Assembly (NCBI GenBank): GCA_002355455.1 | Contig: AP017375.1 | Span: forward strand, 1,550,001-1,614,000 | Length of the DNA stretch: 64,000 nt | Reading direction: 5' to 3' | Source: Stanieria sp. NIES-3757 | GTDB taxonomy: Bacteria > Cyanobacteriota > Cyanobacteriia > Cyanobacteriales > Xenococcaceae | Part shown: positions 16,230 to 25,279 of the stretch, piece by piece | Numbering within the stretch: position 1 is the first letter of the stretch | Layout: each line of letters begins with the position of its first letter | Translations under genes and position numbers: made by a program | Notes under the pieces: generated by a model | Told to the model about the DNA's origin: nothing | Seen by the model: the letters and a program-made list of their open reading frames with translations, nothing else | Database searches by the model: none

Positions 16230-17225
16230 TCATTCCGCTTTTGTACCATTAGGCATAATTGTTTGTTCCCAAGAGACTTCGAGCAAATTCGTTTGGGAAA
16301 GATTTGCACCAATTAAGTTAGCTGCTGTCAAATCTGCTCCCATTAAGTTAGCTCCTGTTAAATTAGTAAAAAGTAAGCCAGCTTGACATAAATTAGCTTC
16401 GGATAAGTTAGCTTGACCCAAATTAGCGTTAATTAAATTAGTTCCTGTTAAATTTGTGCCTTTAAGAATTACCTGTTGCAAGTTAGCGTTACTTAAAACT
16501 GCTCCTTCTAGGTTAGCTCCGCTTAGATTCGCTCCTGTTAAATCTGTATCTTGAAGATTAGCACCTTCTAAATTAGCTTCTTGAAGATTAGCTTTACTTA
16601 AGTTAGCTCCTCTTAAATCGGCAAAACGACAATCCGCTTTTTCCAAATTAGCTTTTCTAAAATTGGCGCGATGTAAATAAGCTCGAATTAAAATTGCATC
16701 TCTGCAATTAACATTTTCTAAATTAGCATTAGATAAAATTGCTCTGCTTAAAATAGCTCCTGTTAGATTAGTACCAGTCAGAATTGCTCCTGTTAAACTA
16801 GCTCCTGTTAAATTAGCCTCTTTGAGTTTACTTTTGAGCAATTGAGTTCCTACCAGACTACAACCTATTAAAATTGCTCCTGTTAAATTTGTTTTAGTAC
16901 CGATAGCACTACTTAAAATTGCCCCACTTAAATTAGCTTGTATCAAAGAAGCTTCTGTTAAGTTAGCACGAGAAAAATTCGTTTCAATTAATTGAGCTTT
17001 TTCTAAATTACTTTGAGATAAATCAGCCCCGCTTAAGTTAGCATTAATTAAATGAGCTTGTTGAAAATTAACTTTTTTAAGAACAGCCATTTTCAAATCT
17101 ATATTACTAAGACTGACTCTTTGTAAATTAGCCTTAATTAATTTAATTGCTTGGAAATTGCGTTGCCCATGTTTATAAGAATCTAACAGTTGATTTTCCT
17201 CAAATCTTTCTCTAGTAGTACTCAT
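16230..17225 (-). CDS. Pentapeptide-repeat protein
   Basis: About 331 residues, nearly all of it tandem A(N/D)Lxx pentapeptides from residue 35 to 320 (for example ANLSGADLSQSNLEKAQL). They predict a long right-handed four-sided beta helix of roughly 55 to 60 coils of five. There is no signal peptide, membrane segment or second domain. Such proteins are abundant in cyanobacteria and mostly have unknown roles. I chose the ATG that gives MSTTRERFEEN because the five residues before it are not family-like; the upstream ATG at 17240 is possible. A perfect inverted repeat lies directly upstream. Confidence 0.88.
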   Translation of the reverse strand: MSTTRERFEENQLLDSYKHGQRNFQAIKLIKANLQRVSLSNIDLKMAVLKKVNFQQAHLINANLSGADLSQSNLEKAQLIETNFSRANLTEASLIQANLSGAILSSAIGTKTNLTGAILIGCSLVGTQLLKSKLKEANLTGASLTGAILTGTNLTGAILSRAILSNANLENVNCRDAILIRAYLHRANFRKANLEKADCRFADLRGANLSKANLQEANLEGANLQDTDLTGANLSGANLEGAVLSNANLQQVILKGTNLTGTNLINANLGQANLSEANLCQAGLLFTNLTGANLMGADLTAANLIGANLSQTNLLEVSWEQTIMPNGTKAE

Positions 17226-17239
17226 AAAAACTGCTATCA

Positions 17240-17258
17240 TTCACTTAATTTAAGTGAA
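17240..17258. promoter_or_regulatory. Perfect inverted repeat upstream of the pentapeptide gene
   Basis: TTCACTTA-ATT-TAAGTGAA is an 8-bp perfect dyad with a 3-bp spacer, placed 15 bases before the chosen ATG. Its size and position fit an operator, but the regulator is unknown. It could also be a weak hairpin in the 5' leader. Confidence 0.35.
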
Positions 17259-17831
17259 GCTTAAGCCTCTCCTTTTAATTTTCAAAACTTGGTGTATAAG
17301 TGGTAACTAAATATCAAGATTGAGTAAAAAGATTATTGAGCGAGCTAGAAAAATTTAATCTTTAGCTTATAGTTTCTCAGTTAATTAATAAGCTAATTAA
17401 AAATATTCGTCTCAACTTAAGACTGACTTAATTACTCAATAAGTTATTTTTACGACGAACTTTTGTTATGTCAGCTCTAGCCGTTACTATATATCAACTA
17501 AAAATTTGCCTAGCATCTTCTGCCAGCCAGGTCTTGGCATCAAACTGGAAAAATCTTGTCTGTCAACTGTTTGGATCGAATCTAGCCCTTGGTCGATCGC
17601 TTTACTAGGAAACATACAGTTATTTAGCGCGTACTACTGAGTTAACTTAAATAACGTTAATCGTCAATAGTATTTTTGCGTCTTTGGTTTTTGTTAAATT
17701 ATCCTAATTGTAACCAATAATCAACACAACCAAGACAAAAGCGATAATTCTTGATGTTAACAAAACTTGAAAATTAAAAAAGTTGAGTAGCTTGAAAGAT
17801 GTTTTACAGCAAAATCGTCTAGGTAAATTCT
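17259..17831. other. Long intergenic region with one possible small ORF
   Basis: No recognised gene. An ATG frame at 17468-17608 would give a 46-residue protein with no family I know and no clear ribosome binding site. The rest is AT-rich. No tRNA or hairpin terminator was found. Confidence 0.4.
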
Positions 17832-18320
17832 ATGTTTTGCATCATCATGGGAGTAGCAGGATCGGGGAAATCAACTGTGGGAAAACTATTAAGTCAACGT
17901 CTCGGTTGGCAATTTTATGATGCGGATGACTTTCATCCTCCAGAAAATCTTGCTAAAATGAGCCTTGGTTTGCCTTTAAGCGATCGCGATCGAGAACCTT
18001 GGTTAGATAGATTAAAACAGCTAATTGAGCAAACTATTAATCAAGGAAACAGTGCAATCTTAGCTTGTTCGGCTCTCAAGTCATCTTATCGCCACTTTTT
18101 AACTCAAAATCAAAAGAATGACATTTGTTGGATTTATCTTCGTGGAGATTATGAATTAATTTTGACTCGAATTCAACAACGTCAAAAACATTTTTTCAAA
18201 GAAGAAATATTGCGCAGCCAATTTGCTAATCTAGAAGAACCAACAGAAGCATTAATTATAGATGTTTCTATGTCTCCAGACGCGATCGTTAATACGATCC
18301 TTACTTATCTTTCCGACTAA
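17832..18320 (+). CDS. gntK: Gluconokinase
   Basis: A 162-residue P-loop kinase that phosphorylates gluconate to 6-phosphogluconate. The Walker A loop MGVAGSGKSTVG is at residues 6-17, followed by the substrate region FYDADDFHPPENLAKMSLGLPLSDRDREPWL that is diagnostic for the GntK family. ACSALKSSYR and a lid with paired arginines near residue 119 follow. Length is typical. The tlyA-like gene starts 15 bases after it, so the two may be one transcript. Confidence 0.93.
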   Translation: MFCIIMGVAGSGKSTVGKLLSQRLGWQFYDADDFHPPENLAKMSLGLPLSDRDREPWLDRLKQLIEQTINQGNSAILACSALKSSYRHFLTQNQKNDICWIYLRGDYELILTRIQQRQKHFFKEEILRSQFANLEEPTEALIIDVSMSPDAIVNTILTYLSD

Positions 18321-18335
18321 TACATTAAGATCATT

Positions 18336-19145
18336 TTGAGCAAACAAAGATTAGATTCTCTCTTAGTTGAACTTAACCTATCTTCTTCTCGCCAAAAAGC
18401 TCAAAGATTAATTCGAGCAGGAGAAGTTAAAGTAGAAGGAAAAATTGTTGATAAACCAGGAACCGAAATTGATTCTACCGCTAAGATAGAATTGCTAGTT
18501 AAGCCTGCCTATGTCTCTCGGGGAGGAGAAAAGCTCGCTCAAGCTCTTACCGAGTTTAAAATTGATGTTAATGCGCGAATCTGTTTAGACGGTGGTATTT
18601 CTACAGGAGGATTTACTGACTGTCTTCTTCAAGCAGGAGCTCAAAAAGTTTATGGAATCGATGTAGGTTATGGACAAGTAGCCTGGAATCTGCGTCAAGA
18701 CCCAAGAGTTATTTTAAAAGAAAGAACTAATTTTCGTTATTTAAGCCCTCAAGATTTATACAATAATGACACCTATGCAAATTTAGGGGTAATGGATTTA
18801 TCTTTTATTTCTTTAACCAAAGTTCTAGAACCGCTTTGGAAGTTACTTATAACTCCTAAAGAAGTAATTTTATTAGTTAAGCCCCAATTTGAAGTGGGAA
18901 GAGAAAAAGTAGGGAAAAAAGGAGTAGTTCGTAATCCTGATGATCAAGCTGAAGCTATCCTGCAAGTATGGCAAACAGCAGCAAAATTAGGTTGGTATTA
19001 CCAAGGATTAACCTATTCTCCGCTCAAAGGTCCGGCGGGCAATATAGAATATCTTTTATGGTTGAAAATTGAACCTATAACTCAAGCTCCAGATTTAAAA
19101 GATATAAAACTGGTTACTCAAACAGCAGCGAGTGCGGTAAATTAA
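18336..19145 (+). CDS. tlyA: TlyA-family rRNA 2'-O-methyltransferase
   Basis: A 269-residue protein with an N-terminal S4 RNA-binding domain (about 1-60: QRLDSLLVELNLSSSRQKAQ and AGEVKVEGKIVDKPG) and an FtsJ-like methyltransferase domain. The SAM loop is GGISTGGFTDCLLQAGA near residue 85-101, followed by the family hallmark YGIDVGYGQ. The annotation hemolysin A in databases is historical; characterised members methylate ribosomal RNA cytidines. The start is TTG, forced by the family N-terminus. Confidence 0.92.
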   Translation: MSKQRLDSLLVELNLSSSRQKAQRLIRAGEVKVEGKIVDKPGTEIDSTAKIELLVKPAYVSRGGEKLAQALTEFKIDVNARICLDGGISTGGFTDCLLQAGAQKVYGIDVGYGQVAWNLRQDPRVILKERTNFRYLSPQDLYNNDTYANLGVMDLSFISLTKVLEPLWKLLITPKEVILLVKPQFEVGREKVGKKGVVRNPDDQAEAILQVWQTAAKLGWYYQGLTYSPLKGPAGNIEYLLWLKIEPITQAPDLKDIKLVTQTAASAVN

Positions 19146-19165
19146 GTCAATTTATACTTCATAAA

Positions 19166-19573
19166 TTAACTGATTAAAGTATCTTTAGCATCTCTACGGC
19201 TTTTAGCTTTTTGAGATTCTAATAAAGCAGAAATTCTTTCTAAATCAGTTTCTTTCTCTTCTACGGGTGTTTCTGATTCGATTTTAATCAAAATTTTTGG
19301 ACCAGAACTAGCCAGACGCATAATCATACCATCCACTGCCAGAGTTTTAGTTACTCTTTTCCCATCTATATAAGTGCCATTCGCTCCTAAATTAATTAGT
19401 TCCCATTCTTGTCCGGTCTTTCTAATTTCGACATGATGACGAGAAACTACCGCACTGTAGAGAACTACTTCGTTATTAGTTGAGCGTCCAATCCGAATTC
19501 TTGGTTCGGTCTTAAAAGTCCAGCTTTGAACTGGGACTGGTTGGAGAGGATGCAGTAGAGTTAATATAATCAC
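19166..19573 (-). CDS. FHA-domain protein
   Basis: A 135-residue protein that is mostly one forkhead-associated domain, which binds phosphothreonine peptides. Core residues are RIGRSTNNEVVL (about 27-38), the SRHHVEI motif (about 44-50) and the NGTYIDG loop (about 64-70). The rest is a charged C-terminal tail ending in Lys/Arg/Ser. It would be a reader of Ser/Thr kinase signals; several Hanks-type kinase pieces and a PP2C phosphatase occur in this window, but none is adjacent. Confidence 0.9.
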   Translation of the reverse strand: MIILTLLHPLQPVPVQSWTFKTEPRIRIGRSTNNEVVLYSAVVSRHHVEIRKTGQEWELINLGANGTYIDGKRVTKTLAVDGMIMRLASSGPKILIKIESETPVEEKETDLERISALLESQKAKSRRDAKDTLIS

Positions 19574-19810
19574 GAATATGCTATCGGTATAATAAAACGT
19601 TTTTAAACAGAACTTTGATTCTCAGTTCCGAAAAGCTTGGGTACTATCTTTGAGCTACTGAGTACTATGCCGAATTGATCAATTTAATCTCAGGACAATA
19701 GCTAACTCTTAGCAATTACAATCTCAATCTTAGCGGAAGATTGTTCAAGATGTCTCCTATTTCAACTAGACACTTAATCAAAAACCCAAGCTTATATTGA
19801 GTACTGAGTT

Positions 19811-20134
19811 TTACCGCCACAGCTTATTTTCTAATTCTCTAACCTGACGTTCAAGTCGATCAATACGACCTCTTAACTCGTCCATTTCAGTCTGACGAGG
19901 AACGCCTAAATCCTGTAACATATTTTTCATTTGTCTTTCGAGTTGTTTTTGAAAACTGCCTGGTTCTGAATTAAGCTGATTCATAAAATCATCAACGAAA
20001 GCTTTAGCTTGGTCGCCATTAATTTTGCCTTCTTTAACCCATTGATCGCTAACTTCTTTAATTTTTTCAGCTACAAAAGAAGTTGTTCCAACTCCAACCA
20101 TTAACAATTGCTTGATCCAATCATTACTATCCAT
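19811..20134 (-). CDS. Phasin-like small helical protein
   Basis: A 107-residue all-helical protein: an N-terminal amphipathic segment WIKQLLMVGVGTTSFVAEKI, a middle part with VKEGKINGDQAKAFVDDFMN, and a C-terminal coiled coil (about 80-107, ELRGRIDRLERQVRELENKL). This resembles the phasin family / PhaF-type regulators that coat polyhydroxyalkanoate granules, but the same architecture exists in non-granule proteins, so function is open. ATG start; monocistronic. Confidence 0.65.
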   Translation of the reverse strand: MDSNDWIKQLLMVGVGTTSFVAEKIKEVSDQWVKEGKINGDQAKAFVDDFMNQLNSEPGSFQKQLERQMKNMLQDLGVPRQTEMDELRGRIDRLERQVRELENKLWR

Positions 20135-20233
20135 AAGATTTACCTGCGATTAATTTTTTCTATCCATTCGATCATAGAATAGCCCAAGAATTATGTTACA
20201 AAGATTAATCAATTCAATTTTTCAGTGAGCAAC

Positions 20234-20557
20234 ATGGTTATCGAATGGCTTAAATTTAAAGTAGATTCTGAAGCACGAGAAAAATTTATTCAAAAAGACG
20301 AACAAATCTGGACTGCTTTTTTGGCAACCTGTTCGGGATTTTTAGGTAAAGAAATTTGGCTTAATCCTGATGCTAGCGATCAGATTGTGATTGTAGCGCA
20401 TTGGCAGACTAGGGAACAATGGAAAGCCATTCCTCAAGAGCTTTTAGAGCGAACTGAAGCAAAATTCGCTCAACAAATGGGAAGCGATCGCTATAAAATG
20501 ATTGAGATGGCTGAATATCAGATACGCAAATTTCCAGAGATGTCAAAATCTAAATAA
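20234..20557 (+). CDS. TIGR03792-family protein (ABM-like fold)
   Basis: About 107 residues from MVIEWLKFKVD, the conserved beginning of the cyanobacterial family TIGR03792. EKFIQKDEQIWTAFLATCSGFLGKEIW and VAHWQTREQWKAIP are typical of the dimeric alpha-beta-barrel (antibiotic biosynthesis monooxygenase-like) fold. No function is established. A GTG nine bases upstream could add three residues (MSN). The zinc-ribbon gene follows 16 bases later in the same direction. Confidence 0.8.
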   Translation: MVIEWLKFKVDSEAREKFIQKDEQIWTAFLATCSGFLGKEIWLNPDASDQIVIVAHWQTREQWKAIPQELLERTEAKFAQQMGSDRYKMIEMAEYQIRKFPEMSKSK

Positions 20558-20573
20558 AGAGCGATCTGATTAA

Positions 20574-20933
20574 ATGACTAATTGTCCTCGTTGTCAACAA
20601 CCTGTTAATCCTCAAGCTGTCAATTGTCCTCATTGTGGCAATCAACTTAAGGCTTTTGGGCATCCTGGTATTCCTCTTTATCAAGCAACCGAGGAATCTT
20701 TTTTATGCCCTCAATGTCTTTATGATGAAGATGATACTTGTAATTATCCTCAACGCCCTTATGCTAAAAACTGTACCCTTTTTCATGACAAATCTTTGCC
20801 TTTAGTCGAAGAGATTTCTTTGTCTGCTCATAAAAATGCTTTTAAAAAGATTCAAGCTTGGTTGAATCATCATCGAGGCTTAGTCATACTTTGTGTTTTG
20901 ATAATGATCAGTATGATTTTAGCCTTTAATTGA
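20574..20933 (+). CDS. Zinc-ribbon protein with C-terminal membrane anchor
   Basis: 119 residues. Two CxxC pairs at the start (CPRC and CPHC, residues 4-7 and 19-22) form a zinc ribbon. A second cysteine group follows (CPQC, then CNYP and CTLF near residues 45-67). A single hydrophobic helix at about 98-117 (LVILCVLIMISMILAF) ends the protein and would anchor it with the zinc domains in the cytoplasm. No specific function is recognised. A strong hairpin terminator follows. Confidence 0.75.
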   Translation: MTNCPRCQQPVNPQAVNCPHCGNQLKAFGHPGIPLYQATEESFLCPQCLYDEDDTCNYPQRPYAKNCTLFHDKSLPLVEEISLSAHKNAFKKIQAWLNHHRGLVILCVLIMISMILAFN

Positions 20934-20947
20934 AATTAGAAAAATCG

Positions 20948-21010
20948 AGCTGAGACAATTCAATTAGTTAAGTTAAGCTCTAACTCATGTCTCAGCTTGT
21001 TTGTTTCTTT
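20948..21010 (+). terminator. Hairpin terminator after the zinc-ribbon gene
   Basis: AGCTGAGACA at 20948-20957 pairs perfectly with TGTCTCAGCT at 20988-20997 around a 30-base loop that itself has a short AGTTA/TAACT pairing, followed by a T-rich tract (TGTTTGTTTCTTTTTT). It sits between convergent genes. Confidence 0.65.
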
Positions 21011-21048
21011 TTTGCTAGCACTGAATTATTTGCTGAGAAGAATTAGTT

Positions 21049-22029
21049 TTATCCTGCTTCTTCTTCGTATTCTGGTGCTTTTTCTTTTTGTCTTTCTGGA
21101 ATATTAAGAGGAGGCGGATTATAAGGTTTGGGATTTTCGTCATCATCCCACATATCTTCTGGTTGTTCTTGATACTCGTATTCTTCTACAGTTCGAGCTT
21201 CATATACAGGTGTATCATAGACTCGCTCTGGTTCTGGTTCAATTCCTCCCCAATTATCCTCTTCTAAATCTTCTTCATATTCAACATAAGGAACTGCCTG
21301 AGCTTTTTGAACAGGAGGCACTACCCTAGCTTCTTGCCATTCATCTTCATCCCAGCTTTCCTCCATCACAGGAGTTCTAGTTTCTATAGGGGTGGCAATA
21401 GGAGGACCTACAGGAACACCTGTTGGTAACTGATTTTCTGCTTTAACAGTTGGAGGATAATAGCTCTCTTCCTCTCTTTCCCAAGGAGGGCGACCAATAC
21501 CCAAACGTTCTAATAAACCTACTGTAATTTGAGTTATTTTTTCTTCTGCGCCTTCAAAAACAATCAATCGGTTTGGGCCACTACTTACTACTTCTTCAAT
21601 TGATAATTCGTAAGTACTAATTATTTGTTCGGGAATTTGAGGAATACCAAGAGAAGCAATGATAATTGAGTATATTTTACCGTCTTCAATACTAAACTGA
21701 AAATCTCTAACCTTTCCTAATGGTTCTCCTGCTTCTGTGATCACTTCACAGCTGATTAATTTAGTGTAAGCTTCTATTTCAATATCTTCGATCACGTTTT
21801 CGTCTTCTACTAGGATGACATCTCCAGTCTGGCGAATACTATCTAAATACATATATTTAGGTATACCAGAAACAGAAAGAAAATTATCTCGCAAACCCAA
21901 CGCTACTATTTCTCGTCGGTCTATATCCACCAAGATTTCTTTGACTACACCCAATCTCTTGCCACTATTACGGGCAATTACTTGAGTATTGAGAAATTCA
22001 CTACGTAGACGTATGTTTTCAGTTGTCAT
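21049..22029 (-). CDS. PRC-barrel domain protein with acidic, proline-rich tail
   Basis: 326 residues. Two PRC-barrel domains are visible, at about 5-80 (LNTQVIARNSGKRLGVVKEI) and 88-165 (LISCEVITEAGEPLGKVRDF). The tail from about 180 on is disordered, very rich in Glu, Pro and Tyr (EDEWQEA, EEDLEEDNWGG), and has no domain I know. PRC barrels occur in photosynthetic reaction centre H subunits and in RimM; cyanobacterial two-barrel proteins of this type are conserved but not well understood. ATG start, own promoter presumed. Confidence 0.85.
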   Translation of the reverse strand: MTTENIRLRSEFLNTQVIARNSGKRLGVVKEILVDIDRREIVALGLRDNFLSVSGIPKYMYLDSIRQTGDVILVEDENVIEDIEIEAYTKLISCEVITEAGEPLGKVRDFQFSIEDGKIYSIIIASLGIPQIPEQIISTYELSIEEVVSSGPNRLIVFEGAEEKITQITVGLLERLGIGRPPWEREEESYYPPTVKAENQLPTGVPVGPPIATPIETRTPVMEESWDEDEWQEARVVPPVQKAQAVPYVEYEEDLEEDNWGGIEPEPERVYDTPVYEARTVEEYEYQEQPEDMWDDDENPKPYNPPPLNIPERQKEKAPEYEEEAG

Positions 22030-22475
22030 TTTGTTGTTCAGTCGATTTAAGCTAACGCTTGCTCAAATATTCTAATTAAGTTGTTTTCTTATAGAGATTG
22101 TTTAATTGTAATTTACAAACAACAATATAAAATTGCTACTATTTTGAAATCATTCTAGCTAATCTGCAACTGTTTGCTTTATTTGAGCATGAATACCTAA
22201 TTTTAGCAATATGGGAAAATCCAAGTCATTGGTTGAAGAACTTGCTACTCAATCAAAAAATTCCATTTTGATCGGCTTGATTTTTTTCTTAAACAAATGA
22301 AATATTGGTATTGCTTTAATAGTTTGAGTTTTTATAATTTTAGCTCAAACCCTGGGTAAGTGCCGTAGTTGACACAACCGATTTTATTAGTCAAATAGTT
22401 AAATAATTAAGTCTATTAAGTATAATTTTTAAGCATTTTTAATCAGAAAAACTATTAAAATTGGATTTTTGTTAT
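22030..22475. other. Intergenic region, nothing recognised
   Basis: A divergent spacer between the PRC-barrel and S4 genes. AT-rich; the only frame with an ATG of note (about 22211) is 29 codons and not family-like. No terminator or RNA gene seen. Confidence 0.5.
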
Positions 22476-22694
22476 ATGAGTCAAAATTTAGATTCTATTG
22501 CTAGTCGCTCTTTTATTAAGCTCGATCAGTTTCTTAAATGGCAAGGACTAGTTCAAACTGGAGGTGAAGCAAAATTGAGAATTAAAGCAGGAGAAATTTT
22601 AGTCAATGGAGAAGTCGAAACAAGACGAGGACGTAAATTAGTATCAGGTGATCTTGTTACAGTTAAAAATTTAGTTTATAAAGTTGAATTATAG
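22476..22694 (+). CDS. Small S4-domain RNA-binding protein
   Basis: A 72-residue protein made of a single S4 RNA-binding fold: FIKLDQFLKWQGLVQTGGEA, then KAGEILVNGEVETRRGRKL and a final beta strand VKNLVYKVEL. This is the YbcJ/RlbA-like family, thought to act on ribosomal RNA or stalled ribosomes. I took the ATG that gives MSQNLD; an upstream TTG would add five residues. Monocistronic. Confidence 0.88.
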   Translation: MSQNLDSIASRSFIKLDQFLKWQGLVQTGGEAKLRIKAGEILVNGEVETRRGRKLVSGDLVTVKNLVYKVEL

Positions 22695-23174
22695 TAAGTG
22701 CTTGTTTTTACCGCGATCGCACTTGAAGTCAACCTCATATTAAGCAAATCAATCAAAAAAATTAGTAAGCTGTTACGCATTTAGTTTACTTGTTAAGAAA
22801 AGACATAAGGCAGGAGGCAGAAGGAAAAGACAAATGTGCAATTTAAATGAATAACAGCTTATTTGTGGGGGCTTAAAAATAAAATTATTGAGTTTTTATT
22901 GTTATGATTGTTTTAAAAATTGATAACTATTTTCATTTTTATTAGTAAATATTAACATTTATTATTTTAAGTTTATTTTTGGGCGAGTTTCTCTTAAAAG
23001 AAATTGCAAAATTAGTAAATATGACCCCACAAAGAGTTAACCTCACAATCAGAAACTATTAATTTCTGCTTAATTTGTAAAAATAACCAGACAGAAGCTA
23101 ATAAAGTAGCAATAGATAGATAATAGCGAGAGCTGCAAACCAACAGAATAATTTTTACTTGGGGGTCAAAATTT
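22695..23174. other. Intergenic region before the EF-G-like gene
   Basis: A 480-base spacer with no gene. It contains a MITE-like inverted-repeat element (22767-22861) and long AT-rich tracts. A GGGGG run 9 bases before the next ATG may act as its ribosome binding site. Confidence 0.5.
22767..22861. repeat. MITE-like element, about 95 bp with 18-bp inverted ends
   Basis: The left end TAAGCTGTTACGCATTTA and the reverse complement of the right end, TAAGCTGTTATTCATTTA, match at 16 of 18 positions. Between them lies a purine-rich stretch with repeats of GGCAGAAGG type. There is no ORF. Size and structure fit a non-autonomous miniature element; similar sequences are, as I recall, scattered in other cyanobacteria. 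Confidence 0.65.
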
Positions 23175-25214
23175 ATGAGTAAAAATAGCTTAGAAAACAT
23201 CCGTAATGTGGCAATTGTTGGTCCTTATTCTAGTGGTAAAACTACACTGCTAGAAAGCATTTTATTTGTAACTGGAGCAATTACTCGTAAAGGTAGTGTT
23301 AAAGAAAAAAATACAGTAGGAGATAGTTCTCCTGAAGCGCGCGATCGCTCTATGAGCGTAGAAGTGTCGGTTGCTAGTACTGATTATCAAGATGTTCGAT
23401 TAACTTTTTTAGATTGTCCTGGCTCGGTAGAATTTGCCCAGGAAACTTATAATACTTTAGTTGGTGCAGGAGCAGCAGTTGTAGTTTGTGAGCCTGTAGT
23501 AGAGCGAGTACTTACTCTTGCTCCTCTCTTCAAATTTCTTGACGATTGGGAAATTCCCCATTTAGTTTTTATCAATAAAATGGATCGTAGTTCTTCAGAG
23601 TACATGGATATTCTTCATGCACTTAAAGAAGTTTCCAGCCGTCCTTTAGTTCCGCAACAATATCCTATTCGTAAAGACGATGCTTGCATCGGTTATATAG
23701 ATTTGATTAGCGAACAAGCTTATCATTATCATCAAGCTCATCATGCTGATCCAGTACCTCTACCCGAGCATTTAGCAGCCGAAGAAAAAGCAGCCAGAAC
23801 AGAAATGCTAGAAACGCTGGCGGATTTCGACGATCATTTACTAGAAGAACTCATCGAAGAAATTGACCCCCCCCAAGAAGAAATCCTTCAAGACCTCAAA
23901 CAAGATTTAAGTGCAGACTTGATTGTCCCTGTATTTTTGGGTATTGCAGAACAAAACTACGGTGTTCGTCCTTTACTTGATGCTTTAGTCAAAGAAGCTC
24001 CAGACCCCCATATTACTGCCGAACGTCGCGGATTTAAATCAGAAGCTAATGGTGATACTGTTGCTCAAGTATTAAAAACTTTTTATACCCCTCAAGGAGG
24101 AAGACTGTCCCTAGTAAGGATTTGGCAAGGTCAACTGAATGATGGCATGACTCTTAATGGTGTTCGTGTTGGTGGTGTCTATTATTTGATGGGACAACAG
24201 CAAGAATCAACTCAAACTGCTAATGTCGGAGAAATTGTGGCCGTTGGTCGTTTGGAAGGAATTCAAACAGGGGTAACTTTAACCAATTCCAATAACAAAA
24301 TTCAAGAATTGCCTAAAGCAGATCAAATGCTTCCAGTGTACGCTATGGCGATCGCGCCTGAAAACCGTCAAGATGAAGTTAAACTAAGCAATGCTTTAAC
24401 TAAATTACTCGAAGAAGACCCTTCTTTATACTGGGAACAACATGGAGATACTCATGAAGTAATCTTGTGGGGACAAGGAGAAATCCATCTACAGGTAAGT
24501 CTAGACCGTCTGCGTCGTAAATATAACTTACCAATGAATACTCATTTACCCCAAATTCCCTACAAAGAAACTATTCGGCAGTCAGTTGTTTCTCATGGTC
24601 GTTACAAACATCAAAGCGGTGGACATGGAGCATTCGGGGATGTTTATTTAGAAATTAAACCTCTTTCCCGTGGGGAAGGTTTTTATTTTCGTGAAACTAT
24701 TGTTGGTGGTGTTGTCCCTAAACAATATATTCCTGGCGTAGAAATGGGAGTTAAAGAATATCTCGAACATGGACCACTAGGTTTTCCTGTAGTTGATGTA
24801 GATATTACCCTCAAAGATGGCTCTCACCACTCAGTTGATAGTTCGGAACAAGCTTTTAAACAAGCTGCTCGAATTGCTATGACTGAGGGAATGCCTAAAT
24901 GTAATCCAGTTTTGCTAGAACCTATTCTTTCAATTAATGTTTCTGCGCCTTCGGAATTTACTTCCAAAGTATTGCAATTAATTACAGGAAGACGAGGACA
25001 AATTCTTGGTTATGAGGGTATTTCTGGTTGGAAAGGCTGGGATCGAGTTTCAGCCTATCTACCTCAAGCCGAAATGCATAATTTTATTATCGAATTGCGT
25101 TCTCTTACTTTAGGAGTTGGTTCTTTTCAATGGGAATACGCTCATCTTCAAGAAGTACCAGAAAAGTTACTTCAAAATTTACTAACAACCACAGCCGAAA
25201 ACAATAATAAATAG
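23175..25214 (+). CDS. EF-G-like translational GTPase (second, divergent copy)
   Basis: 679 residues with the EF-G domain order: G domain 1-270, domain II about 290-380, then III, IV and V. G1 is GPYSSGKTTLLES (residues 15-27), G4 is FINKMDRS (about 132-139). G3 reads DCPGS instead of DTPGH, so the histidine that normally activates water is a serine. Domain IV has QSGGHGAFGDVYLEI, as in EF-G. Cyanobacteria carry such a shorter, divergent homologue beside one or two real EF-Gs; its role is not settled. It could be a ribosome-linked GTPase with slow hydrolysis or another function. Confidence 0.88.
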   Translation: MSKNSLENIRNVAIVGPYSSGKTTLLESILFVTGAITRKGSVKEKNTVGDSSPEARDRSMSVEVSVASTDYQDVRLTFLDCPGSVEFAQETYNTLVGAGAAVVVCEPVVERVLTLAPLFKFLDDWEIPHLVFINKMDRSSSEYMDILHALKEVSSRPLVPQQYPIRKDDACIGYIDLISEQAYHYHQAHHADPVPLPEHLAAEEKAARTEMLETLADFDDHLLEELIEEIDPPQEEILQDLKQDLSADLIVPVFLGIAEQNYGVRPLLDALVKEAPDPHITAERRGFKSEANGDTVAQVLKTFYTPQGGRLSLVRIWQGQLNDGMTLNGVRVGGVYYLMGQQQESTQTANVGEIVAVGRLEGIQTGVTLTNSNNKIQELPKADQMLPVYAMAIAPENRQDEVKLSNALTKLLEEDPSLYWEQHGDTHEVILWGQGEIHLQVSLDRLRRKYNLPMNTHLPQIPYKETIRQSVVSHGRYKHQSGGHGAFGDVYLEIKPLSRGEGFYFRETIVGGVVPKQYIPGVEMGVKEYLEHGPLGFPVVDVDITLKDGSHHSVDSSEQAFKQAARIAMTEGMPKCNPVLLEPILSINVSAPSEFTSKVLQLITGRRGQILGYEGISGWKGWDRVSAYLPQAEMHNFIIELRSLTLGVGSFQWEYAHLQEVPEKLLQNLLTTTAENNNK

Positions 25215-25223
25215 GTATTGGGT

Positions 25224-25255
25224 AAAAAAAAACAAGGGATTTAAAATCCCTTGTT
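25224..25255 (-). terminator. Intrinsic terminator of the pilus operon
   Basis: Read on the minus strand: AACAAGGGATT-TTA-AATCCCTTGTT, an 11-bp perfect stem, followed directly by a run of T (the A run at 25224-25232 on the plus strand). It closes the pilB-pilT-pilC-unknown operon and may also stop plus-strand transcripts of the EF-G-like gene. Confidence 0.85.
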
Positions 25256-25279
25256 AGATAAAAATTTAAATTTATTTCA

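Noticed and set aside
17540-17585. T-loop-like GGATCGAATC suggesting a tRNA
   Set aside because: It lacks the invariant GTTC start and no acceptor or anticodon stem could be built around it.
17468-17608. 46-codon ATG frame in the long spacer before gntK
   Set aside because: No family resemblance, no ribosome binding site and no conserved feature visible; kept only as a note on the spacer.
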